Assembly: GCA_050258375.1 (NCBI GenBank)
Contig: JBLMYQ010000029.1
Coordinates: forward strand, 16,915-80,914
Length of the DNA: 64,000 nt
Source of the DNA: JBLMYQ01 sp050258375
GTDB taxonomy: Bacteria; Bacillota; Clostridia; Acetivibrionales; UBA4821
Reading direction: 5' to 3'
Shown here: positions 1 through 8,038 of the stretch, piece by piece
How positions within the stretch are numbered: position 1 is the stretch's first letter
Layout: each line of letters opens with the position of its first letter
Notes under the pieces: model-generated
Told to the model about the DNA's origin: nothing
The model's database searches: none
What the model saw: only the letters and a program-made list of their open reading frames with translations
Translations under genes and position numbers: made by a program

Positions 1-31
1 CCTCGGCAGGTCTTAATTCATTCAGCTTCAT
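1..31 (-). CDS. rplO: 50S ribosomal protein L15 (N-terminal fragment, runs off window)
   Basis: Only the first ten codons are inside the window, reading MKLNELRPAE, which is the conserved start of bacterial L15. A GGGGAGG ribosome-binding site lies just upstream. L15 is a late-assembly protein of the large subunit. It follows rpsE directly; the rpmD gene normally found between them is absent. Confidence 0.85.
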   Translation of the reverse strand, partial: MKLNELRPAE

Positions 32-88
32 ATTTTTACCTCCCCTCATTGTTAGTGTAAAATGTAAAATTTAAAGTGCAAAACTGAT

Positions 89-586
89 TTATTTAATTTC
101 GCTTGGGTTTTTGCCCCTTAGTCTGGCAACTTCCTCCAGTGTTTTAAGTTGAGCTAAACCACTCATTGTAGCATTTATCATATTTCTTGGATTGTTTGAA
201 CCCAATGATTTTGTTCTTATATCTCTTATTCCGGCAAGTTCGAGTACAGCTCTTACAGGACCTCCTGCAATTACTCCAGTACCCTGTCCGGCAGGCTTAA
301 GCAAAACTTTCCCAGAACCAAACTCTCCAACTATTTCGTGTGGAATAGTTGTATCTAACATAGGAACCTTTATAAGATTCTTCTTTGCATCCTCGATTCC
401 TTTTCTGATTGCATCCGGAATTTCTGTAGCCTTCCCCATACCAGTTCCAACAAGGCCGTTCTCATCTCCAACAACAACCAATGCGCTAAATCTGAAATTT
501 CTTCCACCTTTAACAACCTTGGCAACTCTGTTGATGCTTACAACTTTCTCCTTGAGTTCAACGTTGCTCAAATCTATCTGTAGCAT
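89..586 (-). CDS. rpsE: 30S ribosomal protein S5
   Basis: S5 sits at the decoding site and helps translational accuracy and helicase activity. The 165-residue product has the N-terminal double-stranded RNA-binding fold (VVKGGRNFRFSALVVVGD) and the C-terminal lobe (AGIRDIRTKSLGSNNPRN). The frame is open to 604, but I start at the ATG at 586 because a GGAGG site lies 6 to 8 bases upstream and the product then begins MLQIDLSN. It lies 17 bases after rplR in the spc part of the operon. Confidence 0.96.
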   Translation of the reverse strand: MLQIDLSNVELKEKVVSINRVAKVVKGGRNFRFSALVVVGDENGLVGTGMGKATEIPDAIRKGIEDAKKNLIKVPMLDTTIPHEIVGEFGSGKVLLKPAGQGTGVIAGGPVRAVLELAGIRDIRTKSLGSNNPRNMINATMSGLAQLKTLEEVARLRGKNPSEIK

Positions 587-603
587 ACATTTCCTCCCTC
601 TCA

Positions 604-972
604 CTAAAACTCTAATCCTGAATTTCTTGCGGCGTCAGCAAGTTCTTTAATTCTGCCATGATAGATAAATCCGCCTCTATCAAAAACTACTGTTTTAATT
701 CCTTTTTCAAGTGCTCTTTGTGCAATAAGCTCTCCTACTAATTTTGCACCTGCTTTGTTTCCGCAATTCTTAAGTTTTCCTTTTATTGCATCATCCAAAG
801 TAGAAGCTGATACAATAGTATTTCCTACCGTATCATCAATTATCTGAGCATATATGTTATTAAGGCTTCTGAAAACATTGAGTCTTGGTCTTTCAGGCGT
901 ACCTGCAAGCTTATTCCTTATTCTCACATGTCTTCTTACGCGTGGATTGCTGCTTCTAGCAATTGTGCTCAC
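604..972 (-). CDS. rplR: 50S ribosomal protein L18
   Basis: L18 binds 5S rRNA and anchors it with L5 to the central protuberance. The 122-residue length is usual. Recognisable stretches are RVRRHVRIRNKLAGTPERPRL near the start and GGFIYHGRIKELADAAR at the end, the typical L18 finish. It sits between rplF and rpsE in the standard order, 16 bases after rplF, with GGAGTG-type spacing upstream. Confidence 0.96.
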   Translation of the reverse strand: MSTIARSSNPRVRRHVRIRNKLAGTPERPRLNVFRSLNNIYAQIIDDTVGNTIVSASTLDDAIKGKLKNCGNKAGAKLVGELIAQRALEKGIKTVVFDRGGFIYHGRIKELADAARNSGLEF

Positions 973-988
973 AATATTTCACTCCCTT

Positions 989-1537
989 CTATTTCTTCTT
1001 AGCTCCTGCTTTACCTTCTTTTCTCCTGATTACTTCATTTTCATATTTGATACCTTTACCCTTATATGGCTCAGGTTCTCTCTTGAATCTTATTTTTGCT
1101 GCAAACTCACCAACAGCTTGTTTGTCAATACCTTTGACAATTACTCTGTTCTGAGCAGGAGTTTCAACGGTAATACCTTCAGGCTCCTCCATCTCAACCG
1201 GATGTGAATAACCGAGTGTCAAAACAAGCTTCTTACCTTGTTTTTGTGCTCTGTAACCAACACCATTTATTTCAAGAACCTTTTCAAATCCATTTGTTAC
1301 TCCGACAACCATATTGTTCACAAGAGTTCTTGTAAGACCATGAAGTGATCTGTGACCTGCTTCTTCTGAAGGTCTTTCAACAACTATTTGTCCTTCTTCT
1401 ATCTTAATTATCATATCTTGATGCAGCTGTCTAACAAGAGTACCCTTAGGTCCCTTTACTGTCATTAAATTCCCGTCTTCAAGTTTTACGTCAACGCCCT
1501 TTGGAACAACTATAGGCGCTTTACCTATTCTAGACAT
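989..1537 (-). CDS. rplF: 50S ribosomal protein L6
   Basis: L6 binds 23S rRNA near the sarcin-ricin loop. The product has the two L6 repeats and the signature PEPYKGKGIKYENEVIRRKEGK at the C-terminus. The frame is open to 1567, but the conserved L6 start MSRIGKAPIV begins at 1537 behind a GGGAGGTGA site, giving 182 residues. The upstream spacer to rpsH is a palindromic word repeat. Confidence 0.96.
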   Translation of the reverse strand: MSRIGKAPIVVPKGVDVKLEDGNLMTVKGPKGTLVRQLHQDMIIKIEEGQIVVERPSEEAGHRSLHGLTRTLVNNMVVGVTNGFEKVLEINGVGYRAQKQGKKLVLTLGYSHPVEMEEPEGITVETPAQNRVIVKGIDKQAVGEFAAKIRFKREPEPYKGKGIKYENEVIRRKEGKAGAKKK

Positions 1538-1557
1538 TTTCGTCACCTCCCTTAAAT

Positions 1558-1637
1558 ACTGGTTCATGGTTCTTGGTTTTAAGTTTTGCTTTGAAGCTCC
1601 TTCTTAAATCTACGAACTAAGAACTACCAACTATTTC
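1558..1637. repeat. intercistronic palindromic word repeat (rpsH-rplF)
   Basis: The spacer contains iterated words of the type GGTTCTTGG on one arm and CTAAGAACTACC on the other, so that one side can fold back on the other imperfectly. It lies inside the transcribed ribosomal operon. No coding potential or known motif is visible. It belongs with similar but differently spelled spacers at 54-85, 2061-2230, 26885-26975, 28510-28590 and others. Confidence 0.55.
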
Positions 1638-1639
1638 TT

Positions 1640-2041
1640 TTACCATACAAAAGCAAGAATTTCTCCTCCAACACCTTCCTGGCGAGCCTTCTTGTCTGTC
1701 ATAATTCCTTTTGATGTTGATACAATAGCTATTCCCAAGCCTCCTAGAACCCTTGGAATCTCTTCCTTATTTACGTATACTCTTAAACCGGGTTTGCTGA
1801 TTCTTTTCAAGCCTGAAATTACTCTTTGTTTGTTACTTTGCTGATATTTTAGAGCAACCCTGATTATGCCCTGCTTTCCGTCTTCAATTTCTTCATAACC
1901 CTTTACATAACCTTCCTGGACTAATATATCAACCAGGGACTTTTTTAATTTTGATGCTGGAATATCTACAGTTTCGTGTCTTGACGAATTTGCATTTCTA
2001 ATCCTTGTTAGCATATCTGCAATTGGATCCGTAGTATTCAT
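1640..2041 (-). CDS. rpsH: 30S ribosomal protein S8
   Basis: S8 is a primary 16S rRNA-binding protein of the central domain. The 133-residue product starts MNTTDPIADMLTRIRNAN, the family hallmark, and ends with the C-terminal STSKGIMTDKKARQEGVGGE signature. The ATG at 2041 is preferred over an in-frame TTG at 2047 because an AAGGAGG site is 7 bases from it. Confidence 0.96.
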   Translation of the reverse strand: MNTTDPIADMLTRIRNANSSRHETVDIPASKLKKSLVDILVQEGYVKGYEEIEDGKQGIIRVALKYQQSNKQRVISGLKRISKPGLRVYVNKEEIPRVLGGLGIAIVSTSKGIMTDKKARQEGVGGEILAFVW

Positions 2042-2060
2042 TCTCAAACCTCCTTCCTAA

Positions 2061-2230
2061 TGAGCTGGCAGTTGATAGTTTACCGTTGATAGTTATTTTC
2101 CATCAACTACTATAACAGCCATACTGATTATAACTATTAATATTATTCATATTTTTAACTTCAACAGCTGCAGTATAAAGGACATATTACTGTTTTCAGA
2201 CAGACTGCCAGCTTTACACTTTATACTGTT
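2061..2230. repeat. intercistronic palindromic element (rpsN-rpsH)
   Basis: A roughly 170-base spacer inside the operon is bounded by an exact inverted repeat, AGCTGGCAGT near 2062 and ACTGCCAGCT near 2206. Within it are the words GTTGATAG (twice) and CATCAAC, which pair. No open frame of useful size. It looks like an inserted hairpin-forming repeat rather than a regulator of known type. Confidence 0.55.
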
Positions 2231-2241
2231 GACCAAAAGAC

Positions 2242-2427
2242 CTACCAGCTTGCTTTCTTAACACCAGGTATCATACCCTTATGAGCTAAAGTTCTGAAAC
2301 AAATACGGCATATACCGAATTTTCTTAAATAAGCATGTGGTCTTCCACAAAGCTTGCATCTGTTGTAAGCTCTTGTAGAATATTTTGGTGTTTTCTGTTG
2401 TTTTAATACTAAAGCCTTTTTTGCCAC
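2242..2427 (-). CDS. rpsZ: 30S ribosomal protein S14 type Z (zinc-binding)
   Basis: S14 acts in late assembly of the 30S head. The 61-residue length and the paired motifs CKLCGRPH and CRICFR (a CxxC-x12-CxxC zinc ribbon) mark the short zinc-containing paralogue common in Gram-positive bacteria. It lies between rplE and rpsH as usual; the spacing to rplE is 15 bases. Confidence 0.96.
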   Translation of the reverse strand: MAKKALVLKQQKTPKYSTRAYNRCKLCGRPHAYLRKFGICRICFRTLAHKGMIPGVKKASW

Positions 2428-2442
2428 TTGGTTCCCTCCTCT

Positions 2443-2985
2443 TTAACTTTGACTAAACGGCATTCCGAGTAGTCTTAAAAGTTCCCTAGCTTCTTCATCG
2501 GTCTTGGCAGTAGTAACGAATATAATATCCATTCCTCTTACCTTTTCGACCTTATCATATTCAATTTCAGGAAATATAAGCTGCTCCTTAATTCCCATTG
2601 CATAATTACCTCTTCCATCAAAGGAATTTGGTGAAATACCTCTGAAGTCTCTTACTCTTGGAAGTGCAATGTTAACAAATTTGTCAGCAAACTCGTACAT
2701 TCTTGTACCTCTAAGTGTAACTTTGCATCCAATATTCATGCCTTTTCTGATTTTAAATGTTGCAATTGACTTTTTTGCTTTAGTAACTACCGGCTTTTGA
2801 CCTGTAATTATACCAAGCTCATTCACTGCTGAATCTATAACTTTAGGATTGTCTTTTGCATCTCCAATCCCCATATTGATTACGATTTTCTCAAGCTTTG
2901 GTATTTCCATAGCATTTGAATAGTTAAACTTTTGCTTGAGGGCTGGAACAACTTCTTTTTTATATTTTTCAAGGAATCTTGACAT
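2443..2985 (-). CDS. rplE: 50S ribosomal protein L5
   Basis: L5 binds 5S rRNA and contacts the P-site tRNA. The 180-residue product has the L5 core (KLEKIVINMGIGDA, ITGQKPVVTKAKKSIATFK) and the C-terminal FPEIEYDKVEKVRGMDIIFVTTA block. A GGGAGG site precedes the ATG at 2985. It is the gene after rplX in the usual order. Confidence 0.97.
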   Translation of the reverse strand: MSRFLEKYKKEVVPALKQKFNYSNAMEIPKLEKIVINMGIGDAKDNPKVIDSAVNELGIITGQKPVVTKAKKSIATFKIRKGMNIGCKVTLRGTRMYEFADKFVNIALPRVRDFRGISPNSFDGRGNYAMGIKEQLIFPEIEYDKVEKVRGMDIIFVTTAKTDEEARELLRLLGMPFSQS

Positions 2986-3014
2986 CTGACAAATTACCTC
3001 CCTTCATAAAAACA

Positions 3015-3344
3015 TTACGAGTCTAACTGCTCTCCGCAGCCATTATTTTTGCATACTCTGACCTTTGTACCATCGTCAAGAATTTTTTTACCAACTTTAG
3101 TAGGTCTTCCACAGTTTTTGCAAACTACCATAGCCTTACTACTGTATATAGGGGATTCTTGATTGATTTTACCCCCCTGCTGGTATCTGCCTCTTGGTTT
3201 TTTATGCTTTACAGACATATTTACACCTTCAACAAGGACCTTCATTTCATCCGGAATTGCACTTAATACCTTTCCAGTCTTACCTTTATCCTTGCCGGAG
3301 ATAATCATAACCTTATCACCTTTTTTTATGCTCATTTTAGCCAT
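3015..3344 (-). CDS. rplX: 50S ribosomal protein L24
   Basis: L24 is an assembly initiator of the large subunit. The N-terminal KOW motif (KKGDKVMIISGKDKGKTGKV) is clear. The C-terminus carries CKNCGRP and CKNNGCGE, a zinc-ribbon-like CxxC/CxxxxC pair present in some Firmicute L24 proteins. It is 109 residues, starting behind GGAGGTGG at 3344. Confidence 0.95.
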   Translation of the reverse strand: MAKMSIKKGDKVMIISGKDKGKTGKVLSAIPDEMKVLVEGVNMSVKHKKPRGRYQQGGKINQESPIYSSKAMVVCKNCGRPTKVGKKILDDGTKVRVCKNNGCGEQLDS

Positions 3345-3362
3345 TTTAATCCACCTCCCACT

Positions 3363-3731
3363 TTACAGTACTTCGGGAGCGAGAGAAATTATCTTCATGA
3401 ATTCCTTATCTCTCAATTCCCTTGCAACTGGTCCAAAAATACGAGTTCCTTTAGGAGTATTATCGGGCTTAATAATAACAGCAGCATTTTCGTCAAACTT
3501 TATATGTGAACCATCCGGTCTATCAACACCTTTTTTAGACCTCACAATAACAGCTTTGACAACTTCGCCCTTTTTAACAACCCCGCCGGGTGTTGCATTT
3601 TTAACTGAAGCAACAACTATATCTCCTATACCTGCATACCTGCGCAATGAACCACCAAGAACCTTTATGCACATAAGCTCTTTAGCGCCAGTATTATCTG
3701 CAACCTTTAATCTGGTTTGCACCTGTATCAT
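3363..3731 (-). CDS. rplN: 50S ribosomal protein L14
   Basis: L14 forms part of the intersubunit bridge and the site bound by the silencing factor RsfS. All 122 residues fit the family, from MIQVQTRLKVADNTGAKELM to the C-terminal VARELRDKEFMKIISLAPEVL. It is 18 bases from rplX and follows rpsQ. Confidence 0.97.
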   Translation of the reverse strand: MIQVQTRLKVADNTGAKELMCIKVLGGSLRRYAGIGDIVVASVKNATPGGVVKKGEVVKAVIVRSKKGVDRPDGSHIKFDENAAVIIKPDNTPKGTRIFGPVARELRDKEFMKIISLAPEVL

Positions 3732-3830
3732 TTCAATACCTCCCCTCTTATCTAGTTCTGAGTTTTAAGTTTCTCTTTGGAGAATTCTTAATACTCTCAA
3801 CTGTCAACCCTTAACTCTGAACAATAAAAA

Positions 3831-4088
3831 CTACTTTGCTTTTTCAACTATTTCGACCACTCTCCATCTTTTTTCCTTGCTAAGCGGTCTTGTTTCCATA
3901 ACTTTTACTCTGTCTCCAATTGTACACTGGTTGTTTTCATCATGCGCTTTCAATTTATATGTCTTTCTTACAACCTTTTTGTAAAGAGGATGCTTAATAC
4001 TGTATTCTATAGCAACGACAACAGTTTTATCCATTTTATCGCTGACTACTTTACCTGTTCTAGTCTTTCTAAGACCTCTTTCAGTCAT
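3831..4088 (-). CDS. rpsQ: 30S ribosomal protein S17
   Basis: S17 is a primary 16S rRNA-binding protein of the 5-prime domain. The 85-residue product has the S17 OB-fold signatures KTRTGKVVSDKMDKTVVVAIE and GDRVKVMETRPLSKEKRWRV. The downstream spacer to rplN (3732-3830) contains word repeats such as CTCAACTGTCAACC rather than a gene. Confidence 0.96.
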   Translation of the reverse strand: MTERGLRKTRTGKVVSDKMDKTVVVAIEYSIKHPLYKKVVRKTYKLKAHDENNQCTIGDRVKVMETRPLSKEKRWRVVEIVEKAK

Positions 4089-4109
4089 AGCTATCTTACC
4101 TCCAATCTA

Positions 4110-4313
4110 CTATTCCTTTATACCTTCAATCTCTCTGGCTCTAATTACTGTTTTTACCCTTGCAATGTCTTTTTTAACATTCTTAACCTTATTAGGATTG
4201 TCAAGCTGATTTGTGGCCAGTTGAAATCTAAGTTTGAACAATTCTTTTTTTAGTTCTGAAAGCTCCTTTTGGAGTTCCATTGAAGACATATCTCTCATCT
4301 TAATTGCTTTCAT
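4110..4313 (-). CDS. rpmC: 50S ribosomal protein L29
   Basis: L29 lies at the peptide exit and helps dock signal recognition particle and trigger factor. The 67-residue product begins MKAIKMRDMSS and contains the helical ELKKELFKLRFQLATNQLDNP signature. The ATG at 4313 lies within the last codons of rplP, a 14-base overlap, consistent with translational coupling. A longer reading from 4337 adds residues atypical of L29. Confidence 0.94.
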   Translation of the reverse strand: MKAIKMRDMSSMELQKELSELKKELFKLRFQLATNQLDNPNKVKNVKKDIARVKTVIRAREIEGIKE

Positions 4314-4740
4314 TGTTCTCACCATCCATTTCTTCACCGCGGACTACAAATTTGCATCTTATTGGCAGCTTGTGTGCGGCAAGTCTCATCGCTTCTTTAG
4401 CTAACTCCTCATTCACACCAGCAATCTCGAACAATATTCTTCCTGGTTTAACTACTGCTACCCAGTATTCCGGTGAACCTTTACCACTACCCATACGTGT
4501 TTCAGCAGGTTTAGCTGTAACCGGTTTATCCGGGAATATTTTTATCCAAACTTTTCCGCCTCTTTTTATAAAACGCGTCATTGCAATTCTTGCAGCTTCT
4601 ATTTGATTACTTGTTATCCAAGCTGGCTCAAGTGCTTTCAAACCGAAGTCACCTTCGCAAACTTTGTTTCCGCGAGTAGCGACACCTGTCATTCTGCCTC
4701 TTTGAACTTTCCTACGTTTAACCCTTTTAGGCATTAACAT
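4300..4740 (-). CDS. rplP: 50S ribosomal protein L16
   Basis: L16 organises the A-site region of the peptidyl transferase centre. The canonical start MLMPKRVKRRKVQRGRM is present, as are the IKIFPDKPVT and RMGSGKGSPEYWVAVVKPGRI blocks. It is 146 residues and follows rpsC after two bases. The C-terminal tail (GEEMDGENNESN) is slightly longer than usual and overlaps rpmC. Confidence 0.97.
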   Translation of the reverse strand: MLMPKRVKRRKVQRGRMTGVATRGNKVCEGDFGLKALEPAWITSNQIEAARIAMTRFIKRGGKVWIKIFPDKPVTAKPAETRMGSGKGSPEYWVAVVKPGRILFEIAGVNEELAKEAMRLAAHKLPIRCKFVVRGEEMDGENNESN

Positions 4741-4742
4741 CT

Positions 4743-5408
4743 TTATTCGCCTCCTTCAACTACTTTTGTCTTCCTAGCTCTTGGAAGAACCTCGCCTTTG
4801 TAAATCCAAACCTTAACACCAATCTTTCCATAAGTTGTATCAGCTTCATGGAAGCCATAATCTATATCAGCTCTCATTGTCTGCAGTGGAATTGTGCCAT
4901 CATGATAATGTTCAGTTCTAGCGATTTCAGCTCCACCAAGTCTTCCAGATACTGATGTTTTTATTCCCTTTGCTCCTGATTTCATAGCTTTACCCATTGC
5001 CTGTTTCATAGCCCTTCTAAAAGAAACCCTCTTTTCAAGCTGAGAAGCAATGTTTTCAGCTACAAGCTGAGCATCCTGTTCAGGAATCTTTACCTCGCAT
5101 ATGTTTACAAGTATGTTTTTATTAGTCATTTTTTCAAGGTCTTTACGTAGAACATCTATTAATGCTCCACCTTTACCTATAACTATTCCAGGCTTTGCAG
5201 TGTAAACATTAACCTTAACCTTGTTTGCTGCTCTTTCTATTTCAACTTTTGAAACGCCTGCAATAAATAATTTGCTTTTTACAAACTTTCTAACTTTCAT
5301 GTCTTCAATCAGGTTATCTGCAAAACTCTTGTCATCTGCATACCATTTTGCATCCCAATCTCTAATAATTCCTAGTCTTAAACCATGTGGATGAACTTTT
5401 TGGCCCAT
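4743..5408 (-). CDS. rpsC: 30S ribosomal protein S3
   Basis: S3 lines the mRNA entry channel. The N-terminal MGQKVHPHGLRLGI is diagnostic; a KH domain follows (GIVIGKGGALIDVLRKDL), then the C-terminal domain (VSFRRAMKQAMGKAMKSGAKGIK and SGRLGGAEIARTE). Length is 221 residues. It starts behind a GGAGG site, 15 bases after rplV. Confidence 0.97.
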   Translation of the reverse strand: MGQKVHPHGLRLGIIRDWDAKWYADDKSFADNLIEDMKVRKFVKSKLFIAGVSKVEIERAANKVKVNVYTAKPGIVIGKGGALIDVLRKDLEKMTNKNILVNICEVKIPEQDAQLVAENIASQLEKRVSFRRAMKQAMGKAMKSGAKGIKTSVSGRLGGAEIARTEHYHDGTIPLQTMRADIDYGFHEADTTYGKIGVKVWIYKGEVLPRARKTKVVEGGE

Positions 5409-5423
5409 TTTCTATCCTCCTTA

Positions 5424-5780
5424 TTACTTTGCTTCGCGAAGTACTACCGTAATATGACTTGATCTCTTTCTAATCCTGTATGCCCTACCTTGTGCTCTTG
5501 GTTCAATTCTTTTCATTGTTGGTCCTTGATTTGCATATATTTCAGAAATAACCAAATCATCAACATTCATATTGTGGTTATTCTCCGCATTAGCCATTGC
5601 AGATTTCACTAATTTTTCTACAATCGGTGAAGCTGCTTTCGGGGTAGTCTTCAATATTACTAAAGCATCTCCAACCTTTTTATTTTTGATTAAATCTATA
5701 ACGATTTTTACCTTACGCGCAGAAATTCTGGCATGTCTCAACACCGCTCTTGCTTCCACTAACTTTATCCTCCCTTCCAT
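5424..5780 (-). CDS. rplV: 50S ribosomal protein L22
   Basis: L22 lines the exit tunnel constriction and is a site of macrolide-resistance mutations. The 118-residue product has ARAVLRHARISARKVKIVIDLI near the start and the tunnel-loop/C-terminal PTMKRIEPRAQGRAYRIRKRSSHI motif. It lies between rpsS and rpsC in the standard order. Confidence 0.96.
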   Translation of the reverse strand: MEGRIKLVEARAVLRHARISARKVKIVIDLIKNKKVGDALVILKTTPKAASPIVEKLVKSAMANAENNHNMNVDDLVISEIYANQGPTMKRIEPRAQGRAYRIRKRSSHITVVLREAK

Positions 5781-5834
5781 TCTGAAAACATGATAAACTT
5801 CTCACATGTTATTCAACCTATACTTTTATGAATG

Positions 5835-6119
5835 CTATTTTAATGAAGTTGACTTTTCTGTGTGTCCACTATGTCCTTTATATGTTCTAGTAGGTGCAAA
5901 TTCACCAAGTTTATGTCCTACCATATCTTCAGTAACATAAACAGGCACGTGCTTTCTTCCATCATGAACAGCTATTGTATGTCCAACCATTTGTGGAAAT
6001 ATTGTAGATGCCCTTGACCAAGTCTTAATAACCTTTTTGTCTCCGGCTTTGTTCATTTCTTCAATTTTCTTTATTAAACTCGGATAAATATAAGGTCCTT
6101 TTTTAACTGATCTACTCAT
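5835..6119 (-). CDS. rpsS: 30S ribosomal protein S19
   Basis: S19 forms the 30S head with S13 and contacts the tRNA. The 94-residue product begins MSRSVKKGPYI and includes the signature AVHDGRKHVPVYVTEDMVGHKLGEFAPTR-type block ending GHTEKSTSLK. It follows rplB by 23 bases. Confidence 0.97.
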   Translation of the reverse strand: MSRSVKKGPYIYPSLIKKIEEMNKAGDKKVIKTWSRASTIFPQMVGHTIAVHDGRKHVPVYVTEDMVGHKLGEFAPTRTYKGHSGHTEKSTSLK

Positions 6120-6142
6120 TACTTTTCCTCCTTTCGCACGCC

Positions 6143-6970
6143 TTACTTCCTCTTCTTAACTATAAACTTATCTGAAGCTTTTTTCTTCTTTCTGGTCTTA
6201 AGTCCCAGTGTAGGTTTACCCCAAGGAGTAACCGGTCCTGGTCTACCAATCGGAGATTTTCCTTCTCCACCACCATGAGGGTGATCAATTGGGTTCATTA
6301 CTACACCTCTAACAGTTGGTCTAATGCCATGCCATCTCGTTCTTCCTGCTTTTCCGTAGGAAACGTTTTCATGCTCGATATTCCCAACCTGTCCTATTGT
6401 AGCTCTACATTTCATGCTAATCATTCTTACTTCACCGGAAGGAAGTCTTACCTGAGCATAATCTCCCTCTTTAGCCATAAGCTGTGCCGAGCTTCCTGCA
6501 CTTCTTACAAGCTGACCGCCTTTACCTGGCTTGAGCTCAATGTTGTGAATCATTGTACCAACTGGAATATTAGCTATTTGAAGGGTATTTCCAGCTTTAA
6601 TATCTGCTTTCGCACCTGATTCAACTTGGTCTCCTACTTTAAGATTGTTAGCAGCTATTATATAACTCTTTTGTCCATCATCATATTGAATTAACGCAAT
6701 ATTTGCACTTCTGTTCGGATCATATTCTATTGAAGTAACAACTGCCTTTGCGTCATCTCTACTTCTTTTAAAATCAATTACTCTATACTTTCTTCTATTG
6801 CCGCCTCCACGATGTCTAATTGTTATTCTACCCATATTGTTTCGTCCCGAATGCTTCTTCAAAGGCTCAAGCAAGCTTTTTTCCGGAGCTTTTTTGGTTA
6901 GATCCGAATAATCTATAACTGTCATTTGCCTTCTTGAAGGAGTCGTAGGGTTGTATTTCTTTATAGCCAT
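6143..6970 (-). CDS. rplB: 50S ribosomal protein L2
   Basis: L2 is needed for subunit association and peptidyl transfer. The 275-residue product starts MAIKKYNPTTPSRRQMTVIDY and contains the conserved MNPIDHPHGGGEGKSPIGRP loop, whose histidine is implicated in peptidyl transferase function, then the basic tail TRKKKKASDKFIVKKRK. Confidence 0.98.
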   Translation of the reverse strand: MAIKKYNPTTPSRRQMTVIDYSDLTKKAPEKSLLEPLKKHSGRNNMGRITIRHRGGGNRRKYRVIDFKRSRDDAKAVVTSIEYDPNRSANIALIQYDDGQKSYIIAANNLKVGDQVESGAKADIKAGNTLQIANIPVGTMIHNIELKPGKGGQLVRSAGSSAQLMAKEGDYAQVRLPSGEVRMISMKCRATIGQVGNIEHENVSYGKAGRTRWHGIRPTVRGVVMNPIDHPHGGGEGKSPIGRPGPVTPWGKPTLGLKTRKKKKASDKFIVKKRK

Positions 6971-7005
6971 TTCTTATTCACTCCCTTATTTCAATTATCA
7001 CGATT

Positions 7006-7362
7006 TTACGCCTGAACGCCGCCGAACTCTTCGATACTATCCTTATACTTCTTACCTGTAAGCTTTTCCTTACCACCCTTATCAAGGAATATTTCCGGTT
7101 TGGGATTTGTATCAATTTTTACTATTGCCTTTTTCCAGTCAGGTGTTTTACCAATATGCACGCCTCTTCTTTTTGTTTTGCCCGGCATACTTACTGTATT
7201 TACTTGAAGCACCTTAACCTGAAATAATTGTTCAACAGCACTTCTTATTTCGGTTTTAGTTGCATTTTTTACAACTTCAAAAGTGTACTTTCCTATACCT
7301 AATTCGTCATTGCTCTTTTCTGTAATTATAGGTCTTACAATGATATCTTCAGGAGTTCTCAT
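7006..7362 (-). CDS. rplW: 50S ribosomal protein L23
   Basis: L23 is the docking site for trigger factor and signal recognition particle at the exit tunnel. The product has the L23 hallmarks IIVRPIITEKS and YTFEVVKNATKTEIRSAVEQLF. At 118 residues it is somewhat long; the additional C-terminus (KYKDSIEEFGGVQA) is an extension. Its ATG abuts or overlaps the rplD stop codon at 7362. Confidence 0.95.
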   Translation of the reverse strand: MRTPEDIIVRPIITEKSNDELGIGKYTFEVVKNATKTEIRSAVEQLFQVKVLQVNTVSMPGKTKRRGVHIGKTPDWKKAIVKIDTNPKPEIFLDKGGKEKLTGKKYKDSIEEFGGVQA

Positions 7363-7985
7363 TATACGTACACCTCCTCTATCTTAGCAACTGCATCCTT
7401 TGTCACAATGAATTTATCATACTTTAAAATGTCATATACGTTAAGTGTATTTACAAGAAGTGTCTTTACTCCGGCTATATTTCTAGCTGATTTCTGAATT
7501 TCAACATTCTTTTCCGGAAGAACAAGTAAAGCTTTTGTTTGAACATCCATCTTTTTAAAGATTTCAGCCATTCTTCTTGTCTTTATTTCATCAAATTTTA
7601 ATTCCTCAATCACCATGATATTATTTTCATTAACCTTTGCGCTAAGAGCTGATTTCATAGCAATTCTCTTAACCTTTTTAGGTACTGAATATTTGAAGCT
7701 TCTTGGTTTTGGTCCCAGAGCGATACCACCCTTTATCCACTGTGGTGCTCTGATACTTCCCTGACGCGCTCTACCTGTACCTTTTTGTCTCCAGGGTTTA
7801 ATACCTCCACCTCTTACTTCTCCTCTTGTCTTGGTTGACTGAGTGCCCTGCCTGCGGTTAGCAAGCTGGTTAACAACAACTTCATGGAGTACAGCTTCAT
7901 TTACTTCTACTCCGAATATGCTGTCACTTAATTGAAAACTACCAATCTGTTCGCCTTGCGAATTATATAAAGCAACTTTAGGCAC
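7362..7985 (-). CDS. rplD: 50S ribosomal protein L4
   Basis: L4 lines the exit tunnel and in several bacteria represses its own S10 operon. The 207-residue product contains RQGTQSTKTRGEVRGGGIKPW and GTGRARQGSIRAPQWIKGG, the conserved tunnel loop. Since the operon has a long structured leader (9028-9368), L4 is an obvious candidate for autogenous control here, though that is inference. Confidence 0.96.
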   Translation of the reverse strand: MPKVALYNSQGEQIGSFQLSDSIFGVEVNEAVLHEVVVNQLANRRQGTQSTKTRGEVRGGGIKPWRQKGTGRARQGSIRAPQWIKGGIALGPKPRSFKYSVPKKVKRIAMKSALSAKVNENNIMVIEELKFDEIKTRRMAEIFKKMDVQTKALLVLPEKNVEIQKSARNIAGVKTLLVNTLNVYDILKYDKFIVTKDAVAKIEEVYV

Positions 7986-8038
7986 TGTAATCCTCCTTTC
8001 TAATCTAACACATTAAATCTTTATTTAAGCTAATAGCT

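Noticed and set aside
3163..3768. 201-codon plus-strand frame across rplX and rplN
   Set aside because: Antisense to two certain ribosomal genes; no ribosome-binding site or recognisable domain.
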